Shown: positions 44,821 to 53,788 of the stretch, one piece after another | Position numbering within the stretch: the stretch's first letter is position 1 | Layout: each line of letters starts with the position of its first letter | From: Desulfoluna spongiiphila | Lineage (GTDB): Bacteria; Desulfobacterota; Desulfobacteria; Desulfobacterales; Desulfolunaceae | Direction: 5' to 3' | Assembly (NCBI RefSeq): GCF_900101345.1 | Contig: NZ_FMUX01000013.1 | Location: 62,001-126,000, forward strand | Length of the DNA stretch: 64,000 nt | The notes under the pieces: model-generated | Seen by the model: only the letters and a program-made list of their open reading frames with translations | Databases searched by the model: none | What the model was told of the DNA's origin: nothing | Translations under genes and position numbers: made by a program

Positions 44821-47277
44821 TCAGGATGCCGTTTTTACGGGGGGCGTGCCCGTGGCGTCCGTTCCGCGGGTCAGCTGCGTCCTGATTTTAGTCAGCAGGG
44901 TGTCGGTGTCCATGGGTTTTTGAAGGTAGTCGGCATTGCCGAGGTCCGTCAGTTCGTCGCGAGCCATGGGCTCGCTGTAACCCGAGAAGAGGAGGACGGG
45001 AAGTTCCGGCCGGATGGCGGTCATCTGCCTGGTCAGCTCCGTGCCGGTCATGCCGGGCATGGTGACATCGCTGAGAACCAGGTCGATGGTGTCCGGGGCC
45101 TCCTTGAAACAGGCCAGGGCGCTGGCCCCGTCGGTGAAGGGGCGGGGGGTGTACCCGTGAAGGGACAAGAGGTCCGAGAGGCTGTCCGTGATTTTTTTTT
45201 CATCGTCCACCACCAGGATTGTTTCATTGTCCCCGGAGACCTGGGCACGGCGTGTACCGGGAAGGATGGGTTTTACTTTGCTTTTGAAACGGGGCAGGAA
45301 CACCTTAAAGGTGGTTCCCTTGCCGGGAAGGCTTTTGGCGCAGATGTGTCCCTGATGTTCTTTGACAATGGCTTTGACAACAGAGAGCCCGAGGCCTGTG
45401 CCTTTGCCCTTCTCCTTGGTGGTGAAGTACGGATCGTATATATGCGGCATGAGTCCCGGTTCGATACCGCAGCCGGTATCGGTGACTTCAAGCAGGATGT
45501 ACTCTCCAAGGACCTGGGGAAGCTCTCCCGGCATGGTACCCGGGGCATTGATGCTGGTGTCCGTCAGGGCGACCCGCAGGGTGCCGCCCGTTGTTTCCAT
45601 GGCATGGTAGGCGTTGGTGCACAGGTTCATGATGACCTGGTGGATCTGGGTCGGGTCTGCGTGGATGATGCTCTTGGATTTGATGATGCTCTCTATCCTG
45701 ATGGTCGACGGAAGGGAGGGCCTGAGCAGCTTGACGGTCTCTTTGATGATCAGAAGGGGTTGGAGGGGCTGTTTTTCCGGTTCCGATTTCCGGCTGAAGG
45801 TCAGGATCTGGGAGACCAGCTCCTTGGCTCTGATTCCGCCCTGTGAGATCTGTTCCAGGGCCTCCTTTATCTTTTCGGGGGAGTGGATATACAACTGCGC
45901 CAGCTCCGTGTACCCGAAGATCACCGTCAGGATGTTGTTGAAGTCGTGGGCGATTCCCCCTGCAAGGGTCCCGATGGCTTCCATCTTCTGGGCCTGGTAC
46001 AGGCTGGTTTCCAGCTGCCGGCGCTGGCTGATGTCGATGCCGATGCTCAAGATCTCCTGGAAACGGCCCAGGTCATCGGTGATGGCCCGGTTGCTCCATT
46101 GGATGTAGACCGTGCGTCCGTCTTTGCAGGTGTTTTCATTTTCAATGAGGGCCTGGGTTTCCAGAAGGTCGAAGGCTTCTGTATCGTGGCCGGTGATATG
46201 AAGGGCCCGGGCCGCCTCCGGGCTGAGGATTGTTCCCAGGACATTGCGTCCGTAAATTTCTTCCCTGGAATAGCCGAACAGGTCCAGGCCGAATCGGTTG
46301 AGGAACAGGACGCGGCCGTACTTGTCCATCCTCAGAATGATGCTGTTGGCGCTTTCAACCAGGTCCTTGTACTGTTTTTTCCGGTACTGGAGCTCCCGGG
46401 TACGGTGTTGGACCGTACGCTTCAGGGCCCTGTTCAGGTAGACCAGCATGGCAGATCCCATGGCAATGACCACCACCGCCAGGAATGGCCAGCGCGGGGT
46501 GACGGTTTTTTCATAGGCCGTCAGGCCTGTCCAGTGTGCAAGGCGCTTGTCGTAGTAGGAGTCAGGCCTTTTTTTCCAGCGGGACAGGTACCGGTCAAGG
46601 GTGGCAAGCCTGTCGCCATGGAGGCCTCTTTTGGCGGCAAAGGCGATGGAAAATGGCGAAAACTGGATGGGGCTCGGGGCCAGGGATGGCCCGTGGGATC
46701 GGTAGAGACCGTTAAGCTGCGTGGCAACCCCTGCAGAAACCTGCCCTGCTCTTATTGCGGCAAAGACCGCTGTGGAGGAGGGGTACTCCTTGATATGGCA
46801 GGTGATGCCCAGTTTTTGGGCGGTCTTTCGGAAGTTGATGCCGCTGATATCCCTGGCCGTGACACCCACGCGTTTTCCCTTGAGGTCTTCAATGGAGCGG
46901 ATGGGGCTGCCCTGTTTTACAAAGACTTGTCCCCACTCTTCAAATACCGATTCCCGGTTGAAGTCCATGGTGAGGCTGCGTTCGGGGGAAAAGGCAATGG
47001 CGGTGATCAGGTCGATCTCCTCCCTCTGCAATCGCTCCAGCCCTTGCTCCCAGGTGCCGGAAACAAAGGTGACGTCCCACTGTTCCTGGGCGGCGATGTG
47101 GTTGATGAGGTCAGGGTAAAGGCCCCGTGGGGTGCCGTCTGCATCTGTAAAACAAAACGGGCGGGCCTCGCAGATCCCCACGCGTAAGGCCACAGGGAGA
47201 TCCGAACCGTATCCGGAACAAGGCATGAGGAGTAACAGGAGAGTAAGGAGATACACAGTACGAACAACGTATTTCAT
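44821..47277 (-). CDS. Hybrid sensor histidine kinase with periplasmic binding domain
   Basis: About 818 residues from ATG 47277 (GTG 47292 is an alternative). Order: signal/anchor (1-25), SBP_bac_3-type periplasmic binding domain (about 30-245), one membrane segment (about 258-280), PAS (about 300-415), HisKA with AHDFNNILTVIFGYTE, HATPase with N- and G-boxes (VIMNLCTNAYHAM, GTGLGLSVV), and a C-terminal receiver with phosphoacceptor in LSDVTMPGMTG. The binding domain suggests an amino-acid-like ligand. Multi-step phosphorelay is expected, but no Hpt or DNA-binding partner is adjacent. Confidence 0.92.
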   Translation of the reverse strand: MKYVVRTVYLLTLLLLLMPCSGYGSDLPVALRVGICEARPFCFTDADGTPRGLYPDLINHIAAQEQWDVTFVSGTWEQGLERLQREEIDLITAIAFSPERSLTMDFNRESVFEEWGQVFVKQGSPIRSIEDLKGKRVGVTARDISGINFRKTAQKLGITCHIKEYPSSTAVFAAIRAGQVSAGVATQLNGLYRSHGPSLAPSPIQFSPFSIAFAAKRGLHGDRLATLDRYLSRWKKRPDSYYDKRLAHWTGLTAYEKTVTPRWPFLAVVVIAMGSAMLVYLNRALKRTVQHRTRELQYRKKQYKDLVESANSIILRMDKYGRVLFLNRFGLDLFGYSREEIYGRNVLGTILSPEAARALHITGHDTEAFDLLETQALIENENTCKDGRTVYIQWSNRAITDDLGRFQEILSIGIDISQRRQLETSLYQAQKMEAIGTLAGGIAHDFNNILTVIFGYTELAQLYIHSPEKIKEALEQISQGGIRAKELVSQILTFSRKSEPEKQPLQPLLIIKETVKLLRPSLPSTIRIESIIKSKSIIHADPTQIHQVIMNLCTNAYHAMETTGGTLRVALTDTSINAPGTMPGELPQVLGEYILLEVTDTGCGIEPGLMPHIYDPYFTTKEKGKGTGLGLSVVKAIVKEHQGHICAKSLPGKGTTFKVFLPRFKSKVKPILPGTRRAQVSGDNETILVVDDEKKITDSLSDLLSLHGYTPRPFTDGASALACFKEAPDTIDLVLSDVTMPGMTGTELTRQMTAIRPELPVLLFSGYSEPMARDELTDLGNADYLQKPMDTDTLLTKIRTQLTRGTDATGTPPVKTAS

Positions 47278-48090
47278 AGTCTGGCTTTGCACGGTTCAAT
47301 GACCGGACTGCCTGGAGGCCGGTGTATGGTTTTGGTAGTGAAGAGGGCTCATACGGCAGCTCCATGTGTCTGCATGAAAAATCGTTACCCGACCACTGCC
47401 GTTGGTGTTTTTGATTCCTATTTTTTGGAAACTATAGCTCGGCAGGTGAGGATGTCAAGGGCACAGGCCCGGCCCATGGAAGATCGGTGGCAGCTCCTTG
47501 AAAAGGCAGGGGCTTCCCCGCCATACCCGCATTGAGTGTTACCGGTCGCTTTTTTTCTTTTTTTATCCCGGGCAGGAAACGCCCTGCGGAGTCCAAAGGC
47601 GCCGTGGCCGCTTCGGTTTTACAGAGCCGGCGGCAAAATTCATGGCGGCCCGGCGGAACAGTGTGAGGGGCTGATCCCGAACCTTTGCGCGTTTTCAAAG
47701 AAAATGTGTGACCATTCCATGGGGGGGGGGGCTGACTTTCCTGGGCGGTGTGATGTCTAACAATACTTGCTTTTGTGTGCTGTTTGACGATGGTACGTGT
47801 GCCTGGTTTGTTGACATTCAGTAATTGATCGCCGGGGTGACAGAAAACAGCCTCGGACCAGTGTTGCGGCCGTTTATATGCGGTGCATTGTGTGTAACTG
47901 TTTGTTGTTGTGAGGTATCTGTACGTGTTTTTTTCGGGCGGCTGGGCCGGGATTTATCCCGGATACCGGGCGGGGCATTCTTTTGGCTATTCATTGGCTA
48001 AATACTTTCAATGGGTGTAGGGTAGACATAAGCGCAGCAAACGGCGATCAAGATCAGCGTGCTGCGTATCATCCATATAGTAGGAGCCTT
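47278..48090. other. Long intergenic region, no gene seen
   Basis: About 810 bp between divergent genes. The most notable item is an 11-bp poly-G tract at 47721-47731. Short frames in it lack ribosome-binding sites and family resemblance. No repeat-family copy was found. It probably carries the promoters of both flanking genes. Confidence 0.45.
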
Positions 48091-48744
48091 ATGTCTTCGG
48101 TACGTGTTCGTTATCAAACCATGGAATTCGATGGTATGGATATTCATATACGGACGTTACGTGATAAACAGCAATATGAAGATGTCGGCGGAGTCGCAGA
48201 AAACTTGGGCATATCGTCCGCCACATGGCCACTGTTCGGTGTGATCTGGCCTTCCAGTGAGGTCCTTGCTCATTTCATGGAGGATTTTGAAATTGAAGGG
48301 AAGCGTATTCTCGAGGTGGGCTGCGGCATTGCCTTGACGAGCCTGGTGCTGAACCATCGTCACGCGGACATCACCGCCACGGACTACCACCCTGAGGTGT
48401 CTGATTTCCTTCTGGAGAATGTGAGAATCAACAAGGGGCGAAAGATTCCCTTTGTCCGTACGGGATGGGAGGACAACGACACGAGGCTGGGATCATTCGA
48501 CCTCATTGCCGGGAGCGACCTCCTGTATGAGCGAGACCATGCCGAGCTGTTGTCCCGTTTTATCGATCAGCACGCCAAGCCGCACTGTGAGGTGATCCTC
48601 GTGGATCCGGGCCGTGGCGAGCAGGGCCGGTTCAGCAAAAAAATGGCCCTTTTGGGGTACTCCCACAGCCACAGCAAACCCGTCAATTCCGAGTCCTACC
48701 TGAAGAGCCCCTTTCGGGGAAAAATTTTACGATACAAGCGGTAG
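48091..48744 (+). CDS. SAM-dependent methyltransferase (METTL/lysine-type)
   Basis: 217 residues from ATG 48091 with TAGGAG; a longer frame upstream lacks support. SAM-binding motif I is ILEVGCGIALTSL (about 73-85), motif II ITATDYHPEV, then FDLIAGSDLLYERD and a C-terminal region. The order matches the methyltransferase-16 (PF10294) group, which methylates protein lysines in eukaryotes. The substrate is unknown here. Its 3' end overlaps the convergent gene by 49 bp. Confidence 0.75.
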   Translation: MSSVRVRYQTMEFDGMDIHIRTLRDKQQYEDVGGVAENLGISSATWPLFGVIWPSSEVLAHFMEDFEIEGKRILEVGCGIALTSLVLNHRHADITATDYHPEVSDFLLENVRINKGRKIPFVRTGWEDNDTRLGSFDLIAGSDLLYERDHAELLSRFIDQHAKPHCEVILVDPGRGEQGRFSKKMALLGYSHSHSKPVNSESYLKSPFRGKILRYKR

Positions 48745-49469
48745 CAGACGCAGGGGCCCGGGGCACCTGCCCCAGGCCCCTGCGGTGTGAGTGGCACCGT
48801 CCCTCTGTCCGGAAGGTCGGCGATCCTGTTGCTGATCATGAGCAGCAGTGCGTAGGCCAGGTACACAGAGAGGACCTGGCAGAGGATGGTGAGAAAACTG
48901 TCCGTGATGGGGGCATGAAAATAGCTGGCGATGGGGTCTCCGGTGAGGGCACATGCAACGCGTACTCCAAAGACCACGGCGAACAGCGCAAAGGCAATCC
49001 CCGCCGGACTAGCATGGCTTCTCAGGTCCTTATGGGGGGAGGTATAAACAAGCCAGGCCGTGTGCGCCACCACAGGGGCGAGCATGCCCGAGAAGATCAC
49101 GATGCGGGCCCTGATATCCGGGTAAACCAGGGCACAGATGGCGTAGAGCACTGTGAATAAAAGAGTGTACAGGCCGTAGGGCCTTTGGCGCAGCCGGACC
49201 TTAAGAAACCGGGCCATGCCGAAGAGCATAAAGAGGGTTCCGGAAAACATAAGGACGTTTGCCGCAACAATGGAGATGACAGGGGGCAGCGCGCCCCGCA
49301 GGCAAGCCAGGGTCATGCCCGCCGACTTGAAGACAAAATCGGCGAAAAAAAAGCCAATTCCCCACCGGCGCGTTCTGTTCCGGTACCAGGTAATCCCGAG
49401 CACAATGCTGTAAATGTGGTTGACGAGGATGTAGGTGAAGATGGACGTCTTCATGTCAAAGGGGATCAT
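48696..49469 (-). CDS. Seven-helix membrane protein, sensor-like, possibly truncated
   Basis: 257 residues from ATG 49469 (49454 also possible). About seven hydrophobic segments span residues 7-230. The topology resembles the 7TM sensor input domains that precede GGDEF or kinase domains in this group of bacteria, but after the last helix only about 38 residues follow, with Pro/Gly-rich sequence and no output domain. The 3' end overlaps the methyltransferase gene, which could reflect truncation by rearrangement. Unrecognised family. Confidence 0.5.
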   Translation of the reverse strand: MIPFDMKTSIFTYILVNHIYSIVLGITWYRNRTRRWGIGFFFADFVFKSAGMTLACLRGALPPVISIVAANVLMFSGTLFMLFGMARFLKVRLRQRPYGLYTLLFTVLYAICALVYPDIRARIVIFSGMLAPVVAHTAWLVYTSPHKDLRSHASPAGIAFALFAVVFGVRVACALTGDPIASYFHAPITDSFLTILCQVLSVYLAYALLLMISNRIADLPDRGTVPLTPQGPGAGAPGPCVCYRLYRKIFPRKGLFR

Positions 49470-49714
49470 AGCGCTGGTATCCGGGTTGGGCCGCTCTTTC
49501 GGGGAGCCGGTCCGGCGGCCCGTGATATGGCGTCGTTGAAGTGAAGTGCCACCCACAAGGTGCGTGGCGCGCATGTCTGTAGGGGCCATTCATACGTGGT
49601 CGTGGCGTGGCATGCAACCTTCTTGGGATCCCTTATGGGGAATCAGCGCATCGGGCGGCGTGGTGTGTTGGGACGGGAAGGGGAGGAAAAGCACCGGGAT
49701 GAGGTTATTAATAA

Positions 49715-49757
49715 AGGGCCCCAACGGCAACATGCAGTCGCCGGTTGGGGCTTTTTT
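49715..49757. terminator. Intrinsic terminator between minus-strand genes
   Basis: GGCCCCAACGGC/GCCGGTTGGGGC stem with an 11-nt loop; T-run on the plus side, partial T-run on the minus side. It ends the PNPOx-like gene. Confidence 0.8.
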
Positions 49758-49784
49758 TGTGGCTGGGTCGGTATGTCTTTCGTC

Positions 49785-50162
49785 TTACAGGAGCTTTTCG
49801 GCACCTGAATACACCGATTCCACCTTGAGCGCCGTTGCCGCATGGCCAGGGTGCTTTTCAGGGTTCCAGTTCTTCATGTCGTCAAAGACGGCACCGTCTG
49901 TGTGGTACTCGATGGCGCCCTTGACCTGATAGGCTGCCCCCTCTTTGGTGATGAAAAGAAGGGATCCTTTGCTTCCGGACTGGATGTTTTCAAGGGTCTT
50001 GGAGAAGTAGTTGTTGGCCACAACCAGGGTCTCTTCGTCATATTTTGAGACGCAGGTTGCGTAGATGGCGTTGGGGGTTCCGGCTTCGTCCACGGTGGTT
50101 AAAATGACGGGGCCCTGGTGCTCGTCCCAGGCTTTGCTGACTTTTTCAGGTAAAGCAGACAT
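49785..50162 (-). CDS. Pyridoxamine 5'-phosphate oxidase-fold flavoprotein
   Basis: 125 residues. Split-barrel FMN-binding fold: GPVILTTVDEAGTPNAIYATCVSKYDEETLVVANNYFSKTLENIQSGSKGSLLF matches small PNPOx-like proteins. It lacks the residues typical of true PdxH and is much shorter. It may bind FMN or F420-like cofactors. Monocistronic, weak ribosome-binding site. Cytosolic. Confidence 0.82.
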   Translation of the reverse strand: MSALPEKVSKAWDEHQGPVILTTVDEAGTPNAIYATCVSKYDEETLVVANNYFSKTLENIQSGSKGSLLFITKEGAAYQVKGAIEYHTDGAVFDDMKNWNPEKHPGHAATALKVESVYSGAEKLL

Positions 50163-50444
50163 GGTGTATCCTTAAATAAAATGTATGGTTTTGGCAATTC
50201 ATCACAACATCGACGGCCCTTTGGGGGCCTGGCACAAACAAAAAAGGCTTGTATGATGCACATCTCCGATGAATCCCGGAGCAGGCCCAGGGGGGTGACG
50301 GGGCACATGCGCCGGGTTGACAATTAATTCTACAGGAACAAAGCATAGTTTTTTGGTTAAAGCAATAGACGATGATGGGGGTGGTTTGTGGGGGCCGGCA
50401 TGCCTGGGGTTTCATGGGTTGGGGCACCGGCATGACCGGCAGGC

Positions 50445-50514
50445 CCCGCAGGGTGCATTCCGTGCACCCTGCGGGTAAGGGAGCGGCACCGACCACATCT
50501 CATGCCGGTCGGTG
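50445..50514. other. Cluster of hairpins downstream of the DUF2860-like gene
   Basis: CCCGCAGGGTGCA/TGCACCCTGCGGG (50445-50475) is a perfect 13-bp stem; CACCGAC/GTCGGTG (50487-50514) is a second. They lie in the gap 50163-50579, which holds no gene. No T-run is present; a role in 3' end stability or termination is possible. Confidence 0.55.
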
Positions 50515-50579
50515 CGTGTAGGTGAACAGGCGGGTGTTGTTCCTTTATCTTCAACATTCCGTGAGCCGTGTAGATCTGC

Positions 50580-51614
50580 CTAAAAACGGTAGAGGACCGA
50601 TACCGTCCCCATGGTGATGGTGGTATCGTAAAAATCGATGTCTGAGTCGCTGTTGTAGTATGCGATGGTTCCGACCAGGCTCATCTTGGGAACCCCGAGG
50701 AATTTTTTCCAGAAGGCGGAAAAGGTTGCGCCGGCAACGTCGTCTTCCCGGGTTTTGTCGTAGATGGGGTTCTCTTCATCGAACTCGGACAGGCCGAGGT
50801 ACAGGTTGGTGATGAGGTTGAATTTTTCGGTGTTGAAAAGATAGGAGAGGAGTAGGCCATACCGGTCGAAGGACATGGCGTCCCCATCAAGGTCGTACAT
50901 GGTGTAATCCAGTGTGGGAACGATAACGTGGCGCTTTTCTCTCAGAACGAAGGGGTAGGAGAGTTTTCCGACATAGACGTCTCCGTTGCGGTCCAGGAGT
51001 TTGGCTTCATTGGCGGTGATGTCCCCGCTGCTGATGAGCTGGGTCTGTCCGCTTGTTTCGTCGTCCAGGTTCACATCGCGCCAGGTGAACTCCGCCTCGA
51101 ATTTGGAGCCCAGGATCTTGTCGTAGCCCAGGCGAAGGCCGTCGGAGGTCCGGTCGGTCTTCTCCCGTTTCTGGTTGATTACATAGGGGTCCTCCCACAC
51201 CTCGGTGGGAAAGGAAGTGAAAACATAGGCGATGCTGACAATACTCTTGCGCGGCAGTTCCTGCCGGATGCCGACAAGGGTGGACAGGTCGTACCGGACC
51301 AGGTCTTCGAGTCTGTTGCCCGCAAAGATCTGGGTTCGGGTTTCGGCGAAGGTGTACGATGCTTCAAAGTTCAGAACCGGGGTGGCACTGCTTTCCGAGT
51401 CGGGGCTGTCCGTAAGGGAGGTGATGGTATCGTCTCCGGTATCGCCCATGGAGTTACCGGCGATCATGTTGGTCTCGAACTCCATGGCGCCGATACCGAC
51501 GTTGACGAACCCGGAGAAACCGGTTTCTTCCGGGATGGGCTGGATGGCGTAGGCCGGCATGGTGATGGCTGCCAGGAAAAATACCAGTGCGATCAGGAAC
51601 CATGAACGTTTCAT
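50580..51614 (-). CDS. DUF2860-like outer-membrane beta-barrel protein
   Basis: 344 residues from ATG 51614 (AAGGTG upstream). Signal peptide ends in AYA near 23. The mature N terminus IPEETGFSGFVNVGIGAMEFETNMIAGN matches my memory of the DUF2860 family. Alternating beta pattern, aromatic-rich, ending in a terminal Phe (SVLYRF), which is the BAM recognition signature. It is probably an outer-membrane barrel of unknown function, 109 bp downstream of another barrel gene on the same strand. Confidence 0.75.
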   Translation of the reverse strand: MKRSWFLIALVFFLAAITMPAYAIQPIPEETGFSGFVNVGIGAMEFETNMIAGNSMGDTGDDTITSLTDSPDSESSATPVLNFEASYTFAETRTQIFAGNRLEDLVRYDLSTLVGIRQELPRKSIVSIAYVFTSFPTEVWEDPYVINQKREKTDRTSDGLRLGYDKILGSKFEAEFTWRDVNLDDETSGQTQLISSGDITANEAKLLDRNGDVYVGKLSYPFVLREKRHVIVPTLDYTMYDLDGDAMSFDRYGLLLSYLFNTEKFNLITNLYLGLSEFDEENPIYDKTREDDVAGATFSAFWKKFLGVPKMSLVGTIAYYNSDSDIDFYDTTITMGTVSVLYRF

Positions 51615-51723
51615 TTTTTCACCTTTTTTTCTTGGTTGTTGAGAGGGCCTGTATGAATCATGAGCACCTGAGAAAGAGGGGGGGCGTGTGGGCCCCTCTT
51701 CGGTATATGTGTAAGTGGACGCC

Positions 51724-52503
51724 TTACCAGTGGAAAAGCACGTTGGCTCCCCAGATGGTTTCGTCCACATCGTAGCGGTACCAGTCGGTGTCTTCCTCGC
51801 CGCCATTTTCATAGTCTGCTGCCGTGAATTCACCATATATTTCGGTGGACCAGTGCGGGTGAAAGCGCCAGGTGACGGCGGTGGAGGCAAACCAGGTCCC
51901 TTCGGAGCCCCCGAATCCCACATTGGTCTTGTTGCTCCAGAGCCATTTTTCAGCAAAGGGCACGTCAGCCGATCCACCCATGAGAAGATCCAGCCATGCT
52001 TCGTCCACCTCTGTTTGCTCGCTGGTGGTCCCTTGGGAGAGATGAACCGAGAGTTTCTGTCGATCGTAGCGCAGGCCCCCATGGAGACCCAGGGTCACCC
52101 ATCGGGTTTTGTAAACGCTGCGCCCCACGGTCAGTTCCACGGAGGTCGTGTCAAAGTCCATTTTGGACCGGACGGTGATACCGTCTGCCAGGCGCTCCGG
52201 GGCGTTGTCTTCCAGTTCCAGAAGGTCCAGTGAAAAATCTATGGTCCATGTGCCGTCGGTGAGGCCAAGGTCGATGCCGAAGGAGGCGTTTGTCACATCA
52301 TCGAAATCACTCGGGGAGAGGTCCACATCTACAAGGACAGGGCCGAACCCCTGGGTTCCAAGGCCCAGGTCTCCGCTCCTCTGGGTCCGGGAATAGCCTG
52401 TCCCGACGGAACCACCCCACCGGGCGGCAGCAGGGGGAACGGTGACCGGGATCAGGAACCCTATAAGGAGAAGTGTCAGAACGCATGCTCGATTTTTTGC
52501 CAT
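51724..52503 (-). CDS. Outer-membrane beta-barrel protein
   Basis: 259 residues. Signal peptide (1-27, AAA cleavage) followed by an aromatic-rich alternating beta pattern (WTIDFSLDLLEL, VELTVGRSVY, WVTLGLHGGLRYDRQ, STAVTWRFHPHWSTEIYGEF) and a terminal aromatic residue (NVLFHW). It is likely an 8- to 12-strand barrel of unknown family. Same strand as and just upstream of the DUF2860-like gene, so probably co-transcribed. Confidence 0.72.
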   Translation of the reverse strand: MAKNRACVLTLLLIGFLIPVTVPPAAARWGGSVGTGYSRTQRSGDLGLGTQGFGPVLVDVDLSPSDFDDVTNASFGIDLGLTDGTWTIDFSLDLLELEDNAPERLADGITVRSKMDFDTTSVELTVGRSVYKTRWVTLGLHGGLRYDRQKLSVHLSQGTTSEQTEVDEAWLDLLMGGSADVPFAEKWLWSNKTNVGFGGSEGTWFASTAVTWRFHPHWSTEIYGEFTAADYENGGEEDTDWYRYDVDETIWGANVLFHW

Positions 52504-53002
52504 ATTCCCTTTCCCGTACCATGGGGGCTCTTTTCCGCCTGGTTCATTCCGGCTTTAAATACCCGGATGTGATACCGTCATGGTCAAACGGGCTGGGTCC
52601 GGCCCAAAGGCTCAGTCCGTAGCAACAGCCCCGGTATGATGTTGGTGTAGATGTTTCCTGCGTATTACAGGGTCACCATTGTGGTGGATGGTTACTCGTA
52701 TGTCGCGAATTCGCGATTTGGCGGTGCCCTTCATCTCAATACGGTCCATGCCGAGCCTTGTGGCCCTGGATGGTGCCGGCGGATGTGTGAGTATAGGTTA
52801 CGCTGATTTGGGTATGGAGGGGATACGGATAAAAAAAGGTCTGTATATGTTGAATTTTAACGATTATTTCATGTTTTACCTGCAAAGTCAATTGACCTGC
52901 CTTCAGGATGCTGATTTGGATACGGCTGTATGTCCCATGGCTTGCGAGACTTTTGCCGCCAACCTTGCGAGGCACCCGCGGACCATGGCGGCTGAGATGA
53001 GA
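52504..53002. other. Intergenic region, no gene seen
   Basis: About 500 bp between two minus-strand genes. I see no repeat copy, hairpin or convincing coding frame; it should contain the promoter of the outer-membrane protein genes. Confidence 0.4.
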
Positions 53003-53548
53003 TCACAGGAAAACGGGGCCTGCGAGGTCCATGTTCAATCGGCGAAAGACCTCATCGCGTGTCCTTTCGATGGCAAGGGCTTCCCCGTAGGGGAGCACGG
53101 CCTTGTCTTCCTTTCTGAACCGGTGGGGCTCTACCTGCAGGGCATAGGAGTTGACCTGACGTTCCCAAAACCAGTCGGCGCAGCCAAACTGGATGTTGCC
53201 GGGGTCAAGGGTCGGAAGGACGGCCAGGGCTTCTATGAGCTGTTTTCCTCTGGCCGTGTTGTCAACGCACAGGGCAAGGTAGGCGATGCGGTACTCCACG
53301 GTTTTCACAGGGGGAATGGCCGGAAGGGGCACAAGGTTCTCCGGGTCCCTCCGACCGGAAAACAGGAAGTGGCCGTAGCAGCACTGGAGGGTAAAGCAGC
53401 AGGGCAATCGGTTAAAATCGGCGACGATCCCGCGCAGGGGCGCATCGATCATGGATTCGGTGAGGCCAGCCAGGGCACGCCGCCGCTGCTCGGGAAAATC
53501 CGGGTTGGCCACAAGTGGTCTGGGGGCTGTGAAGGTCTCCATGGGCAT
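53003..53548 (-). CDS. Conserved hypothetical protein with Cys-rich motif
   Basis: 181 residues from ATG 53548 (AAAGGAACC upstream). The motif LPCCFTLQCCYGHFLFSGRRDPENLVPLP near residues 47-75 carries four Cys and a His, suggesting metal or thiol chemistry. The rest is alpha/beta (VEYRIAYLALCVDNT, LIEALAVLPTLDPGNIQFGCADWFWERQVNSYALQVEPHRF). A remote resemblance to TYW3-like tRNA-modification proteins is possible but unproven. No signal peptide. Confidence 0.55.
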   Translation of the reverse strand: MPMETFTAPRPLVANPDFPEQRRRALAGLTESMIDAPLRGIVADFNRLPCCFTLQCCYGHFLFSGRRDPENLVPLPAIPPVKTVEYRIAYLALCVDNTARGKQLIEALAVLPTLDPGNIQFGCADWFWERQVNSYALQVEPHRFRKEDKAVLPYGEALAIERTRDEVFRRLNMDLAGPVFL

Positions 53549-53788
53549 GGTTCCTTTTTGGTGGGGCAGTGTGTCTCCCCGGATGAATGGAAAAAAGGAT
53601 ATACGAAAAGCTGGGCTGCGAACAAGGCTCAACGAATATGTTGAACGCTCCGGGATTTTTGTCAATGGTACAATTTGATGGCTTTTTACAGGAATCTATG
53701 ATCTACCTGCGAGGTTTTTAACAGGCGGCACCCCCCAGGCGATGATTCATAAGGAGGGAGCCGCTTTATCTACCAAAGGAAGGGTTTG

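Noticed and set aside
45883..47187. Long reading frame opposite the hybrid kinase
   Set aside because: Shadow; the kinase frame has clear domains over the same DNA.
47432..47760. Small frames in the long gap before the methyltransferase gene
   Set aside because: They cross the poly-G tract, lack ribosome-binding sites and show no family resemblance.
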